Origin: JABWBD01 sp040768665
GTDB lineage: Bacteria; Planctomycetota; Planctomycetia; Pirellulales; Thermoguttaceae
Direction: 5' to 3'
Length of the DNA stretch: 64,000 bases
Assembly (NCBI GenBank): GCA_040768665.1
Contig: JAXGMN010000035.1
Coordinates: 62,001-126,000, forward strand
The notes below the pieces were generated by a model. It was not told the origin of the DNA. It searched no databases and saw nothing but the letters and a program-made list of their open reading frames with translations. Each line of letters opens with the position of its first letter. The stretch's first letter is position 1. Shown here in pieces: positions 18,271 through 26,880 of this stretch. The position numbers were made by a program, and so were the translations under genes.

Positions 18271-18482
18271 CCGCGAAGGGAATAGATCGTACGCGAAAAG
18301 GTCTAAATAAGAAGGATCGACCGCGACGGTCGAAGGAATTGAGCAGGTTCGCCCAAGTGCAGCAATAGTCCCTCTGAGAGGTGGCTTGGTTGTCAGCCCG
18401 CGCGAGCCATTGCGGTCTCGATTCCTGCGGTCTAAAATAAAGGGTTTCAACTCCCTGCCACCCGAAAAGAAGGAGAGCAACG

Positions 18483-18614
18483 TTGATTCGCAAGTTCTTG
18501 GTTGTCTGTTGTTTGGGTATTTTCTGCCTCGGCACTCTCGTCGGCTGTGAAGCCCCCGCCGGGGACGCCGGTAACGCCGTACCCCCACCCACCACAACCG
18601 TTCCCGCCGAGTAA
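18483..18614 (+). CDS. Small lipoprotein with TTG start
   Basis: A 43-codon frame starts at TTG behind an excellent Shine-Dalgarno (AAGAAGGAGAGCAACG) and encodes a lipoprotein signal (MIRKFLVVCCLGIFCLGTLV) with lipobox LVGC, then a short Gly/Pro/Thr-rich tail. The mature peptide is only about 20 residues, attached to a lipidated cysteine. Similar tiny lipoproteins are common in planctomycetes, with unknown function. It is too short and non-ATG to be found by simple ORF calls. Confidence 0.65.
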   Translation: MIRKFLVVCCLGIFCLGTLVGCEAPAGDAGNAVPPPTTTVPAE

Positions 18615-18852
18615 TCTGTTCTGCCGCTCTCTCGGCCAGAACCGCTCGCTCGAATTTCGAACCTGCCAGGCACACCTTGCGTGCCGTCCGCCCTACCGGA
18701 AAACGCCGATCTCGGCACCATTCGGTGATCTGGGATGGACGCGACAGCATGTAACGTGTGCCTGTTTGCCTTTCTTGAGGGTTGTTCCGGCGGTTCGTTG
18801 AAGATTTTGCTTGACGTACCGCGACGGCGCGAGCCAGAATTGGGCATGGTTC

Positions 18853-18932
18853 AAAAACGGGGACTGGCTCCCAGCCAAATTCCCGGCAGGCCGCTGAAAA
18901 ACGCATCGTGGCGAGGTGCCTGTCCCCGTTTT
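18853..18932. repeat. R5 element
   Basis: An inverted repeat: AAAAACGGGGACTGGCTCC at the left and GGTGCCTGTCCCCGTTTT at the right. A second copy is at 38336-38414, in inverted arm order. Confidence 0.7.
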
Positions 18933-19021
18933 CGGGACCGCCGGAATTTCTTGGCAGTCCCAACCTCCGCAACCGGCCGTTTTCACCCCCCCGGCAATGC
19001 CCTCGCTGAAGGACCCGCACC

Positions 19022-19525
19022 ATGAAGCAGCATTACCTTCGAGTCAGCGCTGTCGCACTCCCGCTCACGTTCGTAGTCATCGCCGCGATGTTCTACAGTA
19101 CCGCCGTCCGGAACGCCGCCGCCAAGGCGGACCAGCCCAAGACGGCGAAACCACAGGCCGTAGCCAAAGGAGGAGGACCGAAAACGATTAAACGCGTCGG
19201 TTCCGTGATCGGGCTCAACGAAGAGACGATGAAGGAATACATCATTCTCCACGAACACGTCTGGCCCGAGATTCTTCAGAAGATCCGCGAATCGAATATC
19301 CGCAACTACTCGATCTTCGTCGCCCAGTTGGACGACGGAAAGCATTACCTGTTCAGCTACTTCGAGTACGTCGGCGACGACTTCGACGCCGACATGGCCG
19401 CCATTGGGGCCGACCCGGACATGCGCGACTGGTGGAAGCTGACCGACCCGCTCCAGACTCGCATCCAGGGCACCCCGGTCGGCGACCAGTGGAAGACGAT
19501 GAAACAGGTGTTCTACACCGACTGA
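19022..19525 (+). CDS. Membrane-anchored L-rhamnose mutarotase-like protein
   Basis: The C-terminal domain (about residues 57-165; MKEYIILHEHVWPEILQKI, NIRNYSIF, YLFSYFEYVG, WWKLTDPLQTRI) matches RhaM, which interconverts the alpha and beta anomers of L-rhamnose. The N-terminus adds a hydrophobic segment (VALPLTFVVIAAMFYSTAV) and a charged linker, so the enzyme is probably anchored in or exported across the membrane, unlike the cytosolic family norm of about 104 residues. It may serve extracellular rhamnose/fucose-containing glycan degradation together with GH95 and GH28. Confidence 0.85.
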   Translation: MKQHYLRVSAVALPLTFVVIAAMFYSTAVRNAAAKADQPKTAKPQAVAKGGGPKTIKRVGSVIGLNEETMKEYIILHEHVWPEILQKIRESNIRNYSIFVAQLDDGKHYLFSYFEYVGDDFDADMAAIGADPDMRDWWKLTDPLQTRIQGTPVGDQWKTMKQVFYTD

Positions 19526-19543
19526 CACACTGCTGGACTGGTC

Positions 19544-19712
19544 TGATGAAAAAGGGACAGGCGCCGCAAGGAGTCGTGGATGGATGGGACCGAAGATACA
19601 AGGTCTTAGGCGTGTGGCAGATGATCGCATCCCCTCCCGATTGCCATCAGCCCGCCTGCTTCCGAGCAGCCGGGCTGATGTGCGGGTAAATTCTCACCTG
19701 CCGCTCGCCTTA
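19544..19712. repeat. R4 arm followed by R8 repeat
   Basis: 19544-19611 begins TGATGAAAAAGGGACAGGCG and matches one arm of R4. 19659-19712 (CTTCCGAGCAGCCGGGCTGA ... CCGCTCGCCTTA) matches the R8 copy at 11020-11074. No gene lies here. Confidence 0.6.
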
Positions 19713-19742
19713 CGGAGCCGGATTCCTTTCCTGACCCTGCCG

Positions 19743-21098
19743 CTAGACCGTCCCATGCGCCAACGCCCGTCGCTTCTTTCGGCGGCGGACCTTCTTTCGT
19801 CGCGGTTGCGCCTGCGGGCCGGCGGCGGGCGGGCGGGCTAGTCCATACCCGGCGGCAACAGCTACGAGAATGCCCGCCATCGTTACGAACAGCGTGGGGT
19901 AGCGCGGCAGATCGACAAGACCGCTGAAATGGACGATCGCCCCGGCCATCGGCGCGCCTACCAATTGGCCCGTGTCGAATGCCGCCAGGATCACCATCGT
20001 TCCCAGCCCGCGGTAGCGGATGGGAAAGGTCCCGGTTCCGCTGGCGGTGATTGTCGGAAACAGGATCGCATGCGCAATGCCGAATCCGACCGCCGGAAAA
20101 ACGAATTGCCACTGCGATTCCACCGCGAGAAAGAGCAGATTGCCAACGGCAAGAATCGCCAACCCGACGAGCGTCAGGCGTACCAGGCCGATCCGCTCGT
20201 GCGTGCGACGCGTGGCGACTCGTGTGAGAATGGCCGTCGGCGAGTACACTGCGAAGAACAGGCCGATTTTTGCGATCTTCAGTTCCGCCGCGTAGGTCCG
20301 GAGAAATGTCGCCGGCAACGCCAAGGCAGCGCCCACGGCAACTCCGACCAGAAGAACCGTCCCCGGATGATAGCGACTCACCAGCGACATCAACGACGCG
20401 CGGCGTCGCCGTCGACCGGGCCCGGCCAGATTGCGGGTAGCGAGCCAGGCAAATAGGATCGCCGCCAGCGCAAGCGTACCACACAAGACGAACAAGCGGT
20501 CGACCTGCGTCCGCCCGATCGTCTGTCCGCCGCAGACCTGATCACCCACCAGGCTGCCTACGACCATCCCCATGAATCCGGATGTGCCCAGCATTCCGAC
20601 CAGTTCCGCCATCCGCGCCACGGGCACCCGGCCCGAAATGAACGTGATCGATGCACCGAAAATCCCGGCGATCGCCGAGTAAAGAGCAATCCTCAGCAGG
20701 TAAATGGCCGGGCCATGGCACGTAGTAACCCCCAGGTGCGCAAAGCATACCAGGGCAAAGACAACCAGCGAGCCCAGCCAGATGCGCCGCGGGCCATAGC
20801 GATCGATCCCGGACCCAAGCGCGAACCGCATCAGCAAGCTGCCAATCATGCCCACCCCGACAATCCAGCCCAGGTGAAACTCCGTCCCGCCCAGAAGCGT
20901 CACGAAATCCGCATAGCGGTACAACAGCGCCACAGCGACCGTGATCAGGGTATTGCCGGCGTAGGCCATCCAGAAAGGAAAGCCGTACGGGGTCCGTCGG
21001 TCGGAGGCGGTTGGGGCGGGGGAATCGTAAGATAGAGCGACCGGCGAGCCCACCGGTCGGGGTGCGGAGCGGGAAAGGCAGATCATCGAAGTCAGCAA
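19743..21098 (-). CDS. MFS transporter
   Basis: The 451-residue protein has about twelve hydrophobic segments and an MFS motif-A-like loop after TM2 (GSGIDRYGPRRIW). The second half begins near SLVSRYHPGTVLLVGVAVGA. The C-terminus is very basic (QPRRKKVRRRKKRR). Substrate cannot be deduced. Start may be at 21098 or at the internal Met at 21086; the first TM begins near residue 45. It stands alone, convergent with the mutarotase gene. Confidence 0.8.
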   Translation of the reverse strand: MLTSMICLSRSAPRPVGSPVALSYDSPAPTASDRRTPYGFPFWMAYAGNTLITVAVALLYRYADFVTLLGGTEFHLGWIVGVGMIGSLLMRFALGSGIDRYGPRRIWLGSLVVFALVCFAHLGVTTCHGPAIYLLRIALYSAIAGIFGASITFISGRVPVARMAELVGMLGTSGFMGMVVGSLVGDQVCGGQTIGRTQVDRLFVLCGTLALAAILFAWLATRNLAGPGRRRRRASLMSLVSRYHPGTVLLVGVAVGAALALPATFLRTYAAELKIAKIGLFFAVYSPTAILTRVATRRTHERIGLVRLTLVGLAILAVGNLLFLAVESQWQFVFPAVGFGIAHAILFPTITASGTGTFPIRYRGLGTMVILAAFDTGQLVGAPMAGAIVHFSGLVDLPRYPTLFVTMAGILVAVAAGYGLARPPAAGPQAQPRRKKVRRRKKRRALAHGTV

Positions 21099-21181
21099 GC
21101 GTGTGCGTCAGAGCGAATTCATCTATTGTAGTAAGGCGGCCTGTCAGTGCCAGAGCAACTTGGCTATTGTATACCCGCCCT

Positions 21182-21320
21182 GTAAAGGTCGTTTAACCGC
21201 AGTGCTCAACGGGCCGCGCGCCGGTGACCGATAGCCGCGCCGCGCTCCGCCCCAAGCGCGGCCCGTTGGGCACTGCGGTTAAACGACGAATTCGCAAGAC
21301 CTTTGGATCTTTATAGGGGG
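21182..21320. mobile_element. Palindromic element between 20-bp direct repeats
   Basis: Two 32-bp arms (GTCGTTTAACCGCAGTGCTC ... and its complement, one mismatch) form a long hairpin at about 21188-21288. GGCTATTGTATACCCGCCCT occurs directly at 21162-21181 and 21321-21340, bracketing the segment. This could be a small insertion with a long target repeat, or a recombination product between two copies of a longer repeat. Confidence 0.55.
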
Positions 21321-21438
21321 GGCTATTGTATACCCGCCCTTCGCAAGGCAAGCCGGGCAGCCAACCCAGGACACCGGTGCCAACGCGGAGGTTCGTCGCC
21401 CGACAGCTTTGCGTCACCATCGGTTTTGAGCGGAAAAG

Positions 21439-22179
21439 ATGCCCGACCCCGAAAAGACTCTTGTCACCATCGCCACCTACAACGAAATCGAAAACCTGCC
21501 CCGGCTGGTTGGCGAGATCTTTCGGCACGCCCCACAGGCCGACCTGCTTGTGATCGACGACAACTCGCCGGACGGGACGGGCCGATGGTGTGACGAGCAG
21601 TCGCTCCGGGATCCGAGGATCCATTGTCTCCACCGTCCCGGCAAGCTCGGGCTGGGTACCGCCAACGTCGCCGCAATGCGCTACGCGCTCGAGCGCGACT
21701 ACCGGTTCGTGCTCAATATGGACGCCGATTTCAGCCACCCTCCCGATCGAGTGCCGAAACTGCTCGAAGCGATGGAGCCTCCGGGCGAGCAGCCGGTCGA
21801 CGTCGCCATCGGCTCCCGATATACCGCCGGCGGACGCATCGAAGGCTGGCCACTGCGTCGACGCCTGATGAGCCGTGGCGTGAATACCTGCGCACGCTGG
21901 CTCCTCGGGCTGCGCACCAGGGACTGCAGCGGCGGGTTTCGATGCTACCGCACTTCAATGCTCGCCAGGCTCGACTTCGACCGCATCCGTTCGCGCGGCT
22001 ACTCCTACTATGAGGAGATCCTCTGGCGTTTGAAATGCGAAGGGGCGCGGTTCGCGGAAGTCCCGATCACCTTCGTCGACCGGCGGCACGGCAGTTCCAA
22101 AATCGACATGCAGGAAGCCGCTCGGGCGATGGGAACGCTCTTTCTGCTCGGCGTCAAGAACTGGACGGGCCGGCGATAG
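21439..22179 (+). CDS. Polyprenol-phosphate mannosyl/glycosyl transferase (GT2, Dpm1-like)
   Basis: The 246-residue GT-A enzyme shows TIATYNEIENLP at the start, the nucleotide-sugar loop LLVIDDNSPDGTG and the DXD-type MDADFSHPP. The acceptor-site end SGGFRCYRTSML and RRHGSSKI is typical of Dpm1. It transfers mannose or glucose from GDP/UDP-sugar to polyprenyl phosphate at the cytoplasmic membrane. No C-terminal TM is present, matching short Dpm1 forms. ATG 21439 directly precedes the fold. Confidence 0.9.
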   Translation: MPDPEKTLVTIATYNEIENLPRLVGEIFRHAPQADLLVIDDNSPDGTGRWCDEQSLRDPRIHCLHRPGKLGLGTANVAAMRYALERDYRFVLNMDADFSHPPDRVPKLLEAMEPPGEQPVDVAIGSRYTAGGRIEGWPLRRRLMSRGVNTCARWLLGLRTRDCSGGFRCYRTSMLARLDFDRIRSRGYSYYEEILWRLKCEGARFAEVPITFVDRRHGSSKIDMQEAARAMGTLFLLGVKNWTGRR

Positions 22180-22406
22180 GGCGTTTGGCCGCGCCGCCGT
22201 TCCGGTGCAAAACGCGGCAAGTTATCAACCGTTCCATGCGGTTTTCGGGCCGGACTCTCTCATGACTTCTCAACAAGGTCGACCGCTGCGACAATACACC
22301 TGCGCGCCGACGGGTCCCTGGCACCAGGTCTCTCGATATCTCGGCGAATGATTCTCCCGAAGTCGATCCTCCGTTTTTTCCGAAACCGTCCTTGGTGGAG
22401 CCCGCC

Positions 22407-24752
22407 ATGCAGAACTTCTTCGCCCTGATCCTGTCCGTCGCCGCGATCTTCGCAACAACCGCCGCCGGCGCCGCCGACCGCCTTGTACTGTGGTACCGCC
22501 AGCCGGCCGACACCTGGACCGAGGCCCTGCCGCTTGGCAATGGGCGGCTTGGGGCGATGGTCTTCGGCGGCGCCGCCGAAGAGCGAATCCAGTTAAATGA
22601 GGACACGCTCTGGGCCGGCAAACCCCGCGACTACAGCCACCCCGGCGCAGCCGCCTACCTGCCCAAGCTGCGGCAACTGCTGTTCGAGGGGAAACAGAAG
22701 GAAGCCGAAGCCCTCGCCATGGAACACTTCATGAGCGTTCCACTGCGGCAATTGCCCTATCAGACGTTCGGCGATCTCATCCTCGACCTGCCGGGCCACG
22801 AAAAGGCCGTCGATTACCGGCGAGAGCTGGATCTCGATTCGGCGACGGCAAGGGTGCAGTACCGGATTGGCGATGTGACACACACTCGCGAGGTTTTTGC
22901 CAGCTTCCTCGACCAGGTCGTCGCCCTGCGAATCCGGGCCGATCGTCCCAAGCAGGTTACGTGCAGTATTAAGCTAACCACACCGCATCCGCTCGATTCG
23001 GTCGACGTCGATGGCGCAACGCTGACCATTCAAGGGCGCGTCGGCCCCTTCGAAAGCCAGTATTTCAAACCGCCGATGGGAGAAAGCGTATTGCGGTACG
23101 CCGCGTGCGTCGTCGCCCGGGCGACCGGCGGACAGGTCGAGCACCGGCGTGACGCCCTGCATGTCCAGGGCGCCGACGAACTGTGTCTCTACCTGGCGGC
23201 GGCCACCAGCTACCGCAATTACCTCGACACCGGCGCCGACCCGATTGCCCGTTGCGAGCAGGTTGCCACCGGCCTGGCGGACCGAAGCTTCGACGCGATC
23301 CGGCAGCGGCATGTTGCGGATCACCAGGGGCTCTTCCGCCGCATGTCACTCAACCTGGGCGACAGCCCCGCGAGCAAACTGCCGACCGATGAGCGGATCG
23401 CGCGGCTGGCCCAAGCGGAGGACCCCGGGCTGGCGACCCTCTACTTCCAGTTCGGGCGCTACCTGTTGATCGCGTCTTCCCGTCCCGGATCGCAGCCGGC
23501 GAATCTCCAGGGCGTGTGGAACGACAGCCTCGCTCCCTCATGGGACAGCAAATACACGGTGAACATCAACACCGAGATGAACTACTGGCCGGCCGAATCC
23601 TGCAATCTGGCCGAGTGCCACGAACCGCTCTTCGATGCCCTGGAAGACCTGGTCGTCACCGGCCGCCGCACCGCGCAGGTGCACTACAACTGCCGCGGCT
23701 GGGTGCTGCACCACAACTTCGACCTCTGGCGCGGCACGGCGCCGATCAACGCGGCGAACCACGGCATCTGGCCGACCGGCGGCGCATGGCTCTGCCAGCA
23801 CCTCTGGTGGCACTACCTGTACGGCGGCGACCGGCAATTCCTCCGCGATCGGGCCTATCCGATCCTGAAGGAAGCCGCGCTGTTCTTCGCCGACTACCTC
23901 GTGGAAGATCCCCGCAGTGGCCGGCGATGGCTGATCTCCGGGCCGTCCAATTCGCCCGAGCAGGGCGGCCTGGTCATGGGCCCCACCATGGATCACCAGA
24001 TTATCCGTTCGCTGTTCGGCTGGGTGATCGAGGCGGGCGAGATTCTTGGCGTCGACGACGAGCTCTGCGCGAAGCTCCGACAGTTGCGGTCCCGGATCGC
24101 ACCCAACCAGATCGGCCGGCACGGGCAACTCCAGGAGTGGCTCGAAGACCGCGACGACCCGAACAATCGCCATCGGCATCTTTCGCACCTCTGGGCCCTC
24201 TATCCGGGCGACGAGATTACGCTCCACAAGACGCCGGAGCTGGCCACCGCTGCCCGCCGTTCGCTCGACTTCCGCGGCGACGGGCCGATCGGCTGGGGCC
24301 GTGCGTGGCAGGTCAGCCTCTACGCGCGGCTTGGCGACCCTGAGCTCGCGCACGACCGGCTGGTGAAGCTCATCGCCCGCAACTCCAATCCGAATCTGCT
24401 CGACAAGATCTGGGAAAACCGCCCGATGCCCTTCCAGATCGACGCCAATTTCGGCGGCACGGCGGGCATCGCCGAGATGCTGCTTTCGAGCCAGAACGGC
24501 CGGGTTGCCCTGCTCCCCGCTCTACCGGCAGCATGGCCCAAGGGCGAGGTGAAGGGGCTGCGTGGGCGGGGCGGGCTGGAGGTCGATCTCCAATGGGAAA
24601 ACGGGCTCGCCACCCGCGCGGTGCTGCGCGCGACCTGCGATGGCCGCCACGAGCTGATCGCGCCGAAGGGCCAGGAGGTCGACGGCCCGCGAGTGATCGA
24701 TCTCAAGGCGGGCGAGAAACACGAAAGCACTTTCCGGGCGAATGATTCTTGA
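22407..24752 (+). CDS. GH95 alpha-L-fucosidase (or galactosidase), secreted
   Basis: The 781-residue protein has a signal peptide (MQNFFALILSVAAIFATTAA) and the full GH95 layout: N-terminal beta domain (LVLWYRQPADTWTEALPLGN, GRLGAMVFGG), then the alpha/alpha6 barrel with NINTEMNYWPAE (catalytic Asn pair), SNSPEQGGLVMGPTMDHQII (general-acid Glu region), HRHLSHLWALYPGDE and ANFGGTAGIAEMLL. The family inverts alpha-1,2-L-fucosyl or alpha-L-galactosyl linkages in glycans. The ATG at 22407 starts the signal peptide; a TTG at 22392 is possible. Part of its 3' half recurs as a decayed copy at 26881-27896. Confidence 0.92.
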   Translation: MQNFFALILSVAAIFATTAAGAADRLVLWYRQPADTWTEALPLGNGRLGAMVFGGAAEERIQLNEDTLWAGKPRDYSHPGAAAYLPKLRQLLFEGKQKEAEALAMEHFMSVPLRQLPYQTFGDLILDLPGHEKAVDYRRELDLDSATARVQYRIGDVTHTREVFASFLDQVVALRIRADRPKQVTCSIKLTTPHPLDSVDVDGATLTIQGRVGPFESQYFKPPMGESVLRYAACVVARATGGQVEHRRDALHVQGADELCLYLAAATSYRNYLDTGADPIARCEQVATGLADRSFDAIRQRHVADHQGLFRRMSLNLGDSPASKLPTDERIARLAQAEDPGLATLYFQFGRYLLIASSRPGSQPANLQGVWNDSLAPSWDSKYTVNINTEMNYWPAESCNLAECHEPLFDALEDLVVTGRRTAQVHYNCRGWVLHHNFDLWRGTAPINAANHGIWPTGGAWLCQHLWWHYLYGGDRQFLRDRAYPILKEAALFFADYLVEDPRSGRRWLISGPSNSPEQGGLVMGPTMDHQIIRSLFGWVIEAGEILGVDDELCAKLRQLRSRIAPNQIGRHGQLQEWLEDRDDPNNRHRHLSHLWALYPGDEITLHKTPELATAARRSLDFRGDGPIGWGRAWQVSLYARLGDPELAHDRLVKLIARNSNPNLLDKIWENRPMPFQIDANFGGTAGIAEMLLSSQNGRVALLPALPAAWPKGEVKGLRGRGGLEVDLQWENGLATRAVLRATCDGRHELIAPKGQEVDGPRVIDLKAGEKHESTFRANDS

Positions 24753-25180
24753 AAGCGACAGCAGGTGAAGCGGAGGGCTTCGGCAGAGGCGGCGCGAAGA
24801 CAGTGACCTTGGGGGCCGCGAAAATGGAGAGGAAAACCACGGCATGATCAGCGGGCGTCGGCTTGCCTGTGGCGATCTCCGAGCCTGCCGCAGGGAGCAT
24901 CGACTGCTCATCAATTTCGGCGCCCCTAACTGCAAATTAAGAAAGGATGGTTTTGGGGTCGCAGCTGGGTGGGTGAAAACTCAGTGGTTCTATCGGCTGA
25001 TTCGACCTCCGGTTCTGTTCCACCGATTTATTCATCCGTGCCCCGGCTTTGCCATCCGTGCTATCAGAACAACTCAAGGACAAAGTAGCACGGATGGCAA
25101 GGCCGGGGCACGGATGAAAATGAGGAAGAAAAATGGAAACCCAGCAAGCCGATCGTATGCCCCCGTTTTCACCTCCCCAG
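24753..25180. other. Gene-free stretch with hairpin and partial R2
   Basis: No gene is recognisable. 24945-24966 (GGATGGTTTTGGGGTCGCAGCT) matches the left end of R2. 25032-25062 and 25087-25117 form a 31-bp inverted repeat with one mismatch (TCATCCGTGCCCCGGC... / ...GCCGGGGCACGGATGA). Confidence 0.6.
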
Positions 25181-25389
25181 GTCGCAGCTTGAACAGTGAA
25201 TAAAGGCCATCCCTGCCTGTTGGGACTCGAGGTAACCGTTCACGGGGCGGAAAGAGGGGGACAGGTCCATGTTTTCGGGCATCGTCTGTACCATGAAACC
25301 GCGTCAACTGGCCGAAAAATGGACCAGTCCCCGGTCGCCCCGTGAACGGTTACGGACTCGAGCCTATTCACCATTCAAGCCGCGACCCC
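25181..25389. repeat. R2 element, interrupted by an R1 insertion
   Basis: 25181-25231 carries the left arm of R2 (GGTCGCAGCTTGAACAGTGA) and its middle. 25354-25389 carries the right arm (ATTCACCATTCAAGCCGCGA, then CCCC). Uninterrupted R2 copies at 29711-29795 and 31612-31696 show that the R1 element between them was added later. Confidence 0.8.
25232..25353. mobile_element. R1 MITE inserted in R2, 9-bp target duplication
   Basis: The 122-bp element has perfect 18-bp terminal inverted repeats, GTAACCGTTCACGGGGCG. GGACTCGAG is present directly at both sides (25223-25231 and 25354-25362) but only once in the empty R2 site at 29757-29765. Internally GGTCCATGTTTTCGG / CCGAAAAATGGACC pair. This is a textbook empty-site/filled-site comparison inside one window. 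Confidence 0.85.
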
Positions 25390-25595
25390 GGGGAATCTCC
25401 CCCAGCGAAATCGCGAGGGAAGCCGGCGTGTCGCCGCACACCGTGGATGCCGTGGCGGCCGGCAAGCGGGTGGCGATCAGCACGGAGCGGCCGTTGTTGA
25501 ACGACGGGGAGCAGTTTCTGCCTGAGCCGATCCGCTGCAGCGGGTGCCGGGCAAAGATCGAGGTGGGGCCGTGCCGGGCGTGCGGTGCAAGTTGA
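25390..25595 (+). pseudogene. HTH plus zinc-ribbon protein, 5'-truncated at R2
   Basis: The open frame enters from R2 and then reads SEIAREAGVSPHTVDAVAAG (helix-turn-helix-like), followed by RCSGCRAKIEVGPCRACGAS, a four-cysteine zinc-ribbon. The natural start is absent; R2 ends exactly where homology to the HTH begins. I read it as the 3' remnant of a small DNA-binding protein gene. A second, further decayed copy of the Cys segment lies at 26703-26800. Confidence 0.5.
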
Positions 25596-25629
25596 GAGGT
25601 GGGGCGGGCGGGATGAGGCTGGGTTCGGC

Positions 25630-26598
25630 TCACGCTTCGGATTCGGACTGCCAAACTTCGATGACCAAGCCATCCGGATCAGCGATTTGCATAAACTGGC
25701 CATCCGACGGCGTGACCACTTCGACTCCCTGTTTCGCGAACTGCCGGCTTGCAGCCTTCAAGTCAGCCACTTCCAACCAGAGGATCGGCATGGCGTGAGT
25801 CGGGAACTCCGCCGGACTCGACTCGGCGGCGTTCGGCATCAGGGTGATCGGCAGTGTTCCCAACCGCAACCAAACACAGCCGTACCCGGGATCGTCGGCC
25901 GGCAGCGGCACCGCGCCAAGCACTTCGCGATAGAATCGTTCGGAACGGCGGTGATCAGTGCAGGCGATGGTCAGGGCCTTGACCTGGAAGGACAGTCTAC
26001 GGCGTTGAGACCGCCCTCCTGCCTGCCCGCGCCCAGCGCCGGAGACCATCGGCTTTCGAGACGCCGAACCGCGAGAAGGATGGACGCTGCCACGATCCGT
26101 TCCGGCGTCTGGTTCGGCCTCTTGCCCGCTCTTCTCCGGAGCATACTCCTCGTAGACGACCAGGCGCCCGGACCAGTCTGCGAAGACGCGCTCCACGATA
26201 GCCCTCACCTTGCGCCACGACAACCCGCCGTATCCGACGCCGATCCGCGGGATGGCGATGCTGCGGATGCCCTCCGCATCGGCAAGCTCCCGGGTGTTGG
26301 CCAGCGCCTGCTCGATGGCCTCGTAGCTGGCGCGGGCGTGCCAGAACCGCTCCTGGGTGCCGAGGTTGAACACCGACGGTTGCCCTTCGGCCCGCCAAAG
26401 CCAGGCATCGCCGAGGTTGAACTGACGCGACTCGGCTTTGCAGCGGGCGCGGTACTGCTCGTACATCTCCGGATAACGCTCGCGGAAGCCCTTGGCAACG
26501 CCGGCGCCCATCGACCCCTCGCAGTTGCAGCCATGCGCGAAGGCTTCGACGCCATAGGTGTTGGCGAACAGGTCTCCAGAAACGAACTCGATGGGCAC
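25630..26598 (-). CDS. Macro domain fused to VOC (glyoxalase-like) domain
   Basis: Residues 1-150 form a macro domain (FVSGDLFANTYGVEAFAHGC, NCEGSMGAGVAKGFRERYP, IPRIGVGYGGLSW), which binds or removes ADP-ribose (TARG1/DarG-like layout). Residues 200-322 form a VOC domain (ALTIACTDHRRSERFYREVL, MPILWLEVADLK, MQIADPDGLVIEVWQ). The linker is basic. I start at GTG 26598, behind GGAGGGG; the ATG at 26697 would add 33 residues of unrelated sequence. No DarT toxin is next to it. The fusion suggests a reaction on an ADP-ribosylated or small-molecule adduct, which is inference. Confidence 0.8.
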   Translation of the reverse strand: MPIEFVSGDLFANTYGVEAFAHGCNCEGSMGAGVAKGFRERYPEMYEQYRARCKAESRQFNLGDAWLWRAEGQPSVFNLGTQERFWHARASYEAIEQALANTRELADAEGIRSIAIPRIGVGYGGLSWRKVRAIVERVFADWSGRLVVYEEYAPEKSGQEAEPDAGTDRGSVHPSRGSASRKPMVSGAGRGQAGGRSQRRRLSFQVKALTIACTDHRRSERFYREVLGAVPLPADDPGYGCVWLRLGTLPITLMPNAAESSPAEFPTHAMPILWLEVADLKAASRQFAKQGVEVVTPSDGQFMQIADPDGLVIEVWQSESEA

Positions 26599-26702
26599 TG
26601 CACCCCTCCGTGTGCCAAAACGCCGAGCCTGTATTTCTGCCGTCAGAGTTACGCAGTCACTCGGTACATTGTACCACGGGCCAAGTACATGCAACATTCA
26701 GG

Positions 26703-26800
26703 GGCGCTGAATTGTGCCTCGCTGTAACATCTGCCGGGCGAAGATCTCGATAGGTGGTTCCTTGCCGGGCGTGCAGTGCGAGTCGGGACGTGGAGCGGGC
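26703..26800 (+). pseudogene. Zinc-ribbon remnant
   Basis: PRCNICRAKISIGG, followed after a shift by GVQC, resembles the Cys-rich end of the HTH/zinc-ribbon remnant at 25390-25595. The two remnants flank the macro-VOC gene in the same orientation. Confidence 0.35.
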
Positions 26801-26804
26801 GGAA

Positions 26805-26878
26805 ACAAGATTGGGGTCAGGCCGTCCAGTCAATGAGTAAGCCTATTGACTGTTGACGGCCTGACCCCAAGGTCTGCA
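26805..26878. repeat. R3 element at the junction of the GH95 copy
   Basis: ACAAGATTGGGGTCAGGCCG at the left and ACGGCCTGACCCCAAGGTCT at the right form a palindrome. The same flanks, including the trailing GGTCTGCA, recur at 30101-30179. The duplicated GH95 segment starts within two bases after this element. Confidence 0.75.
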
Positions 26879-26880
26879 CG

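Noticed and set aside
25630..26598. DarTG toxin-antitoxin system
   Set aside because: The macro domain resembles DarG, but no DarT-like ADP-ribosyltransferase is adjacent and the C-terminus is a VOC domain.
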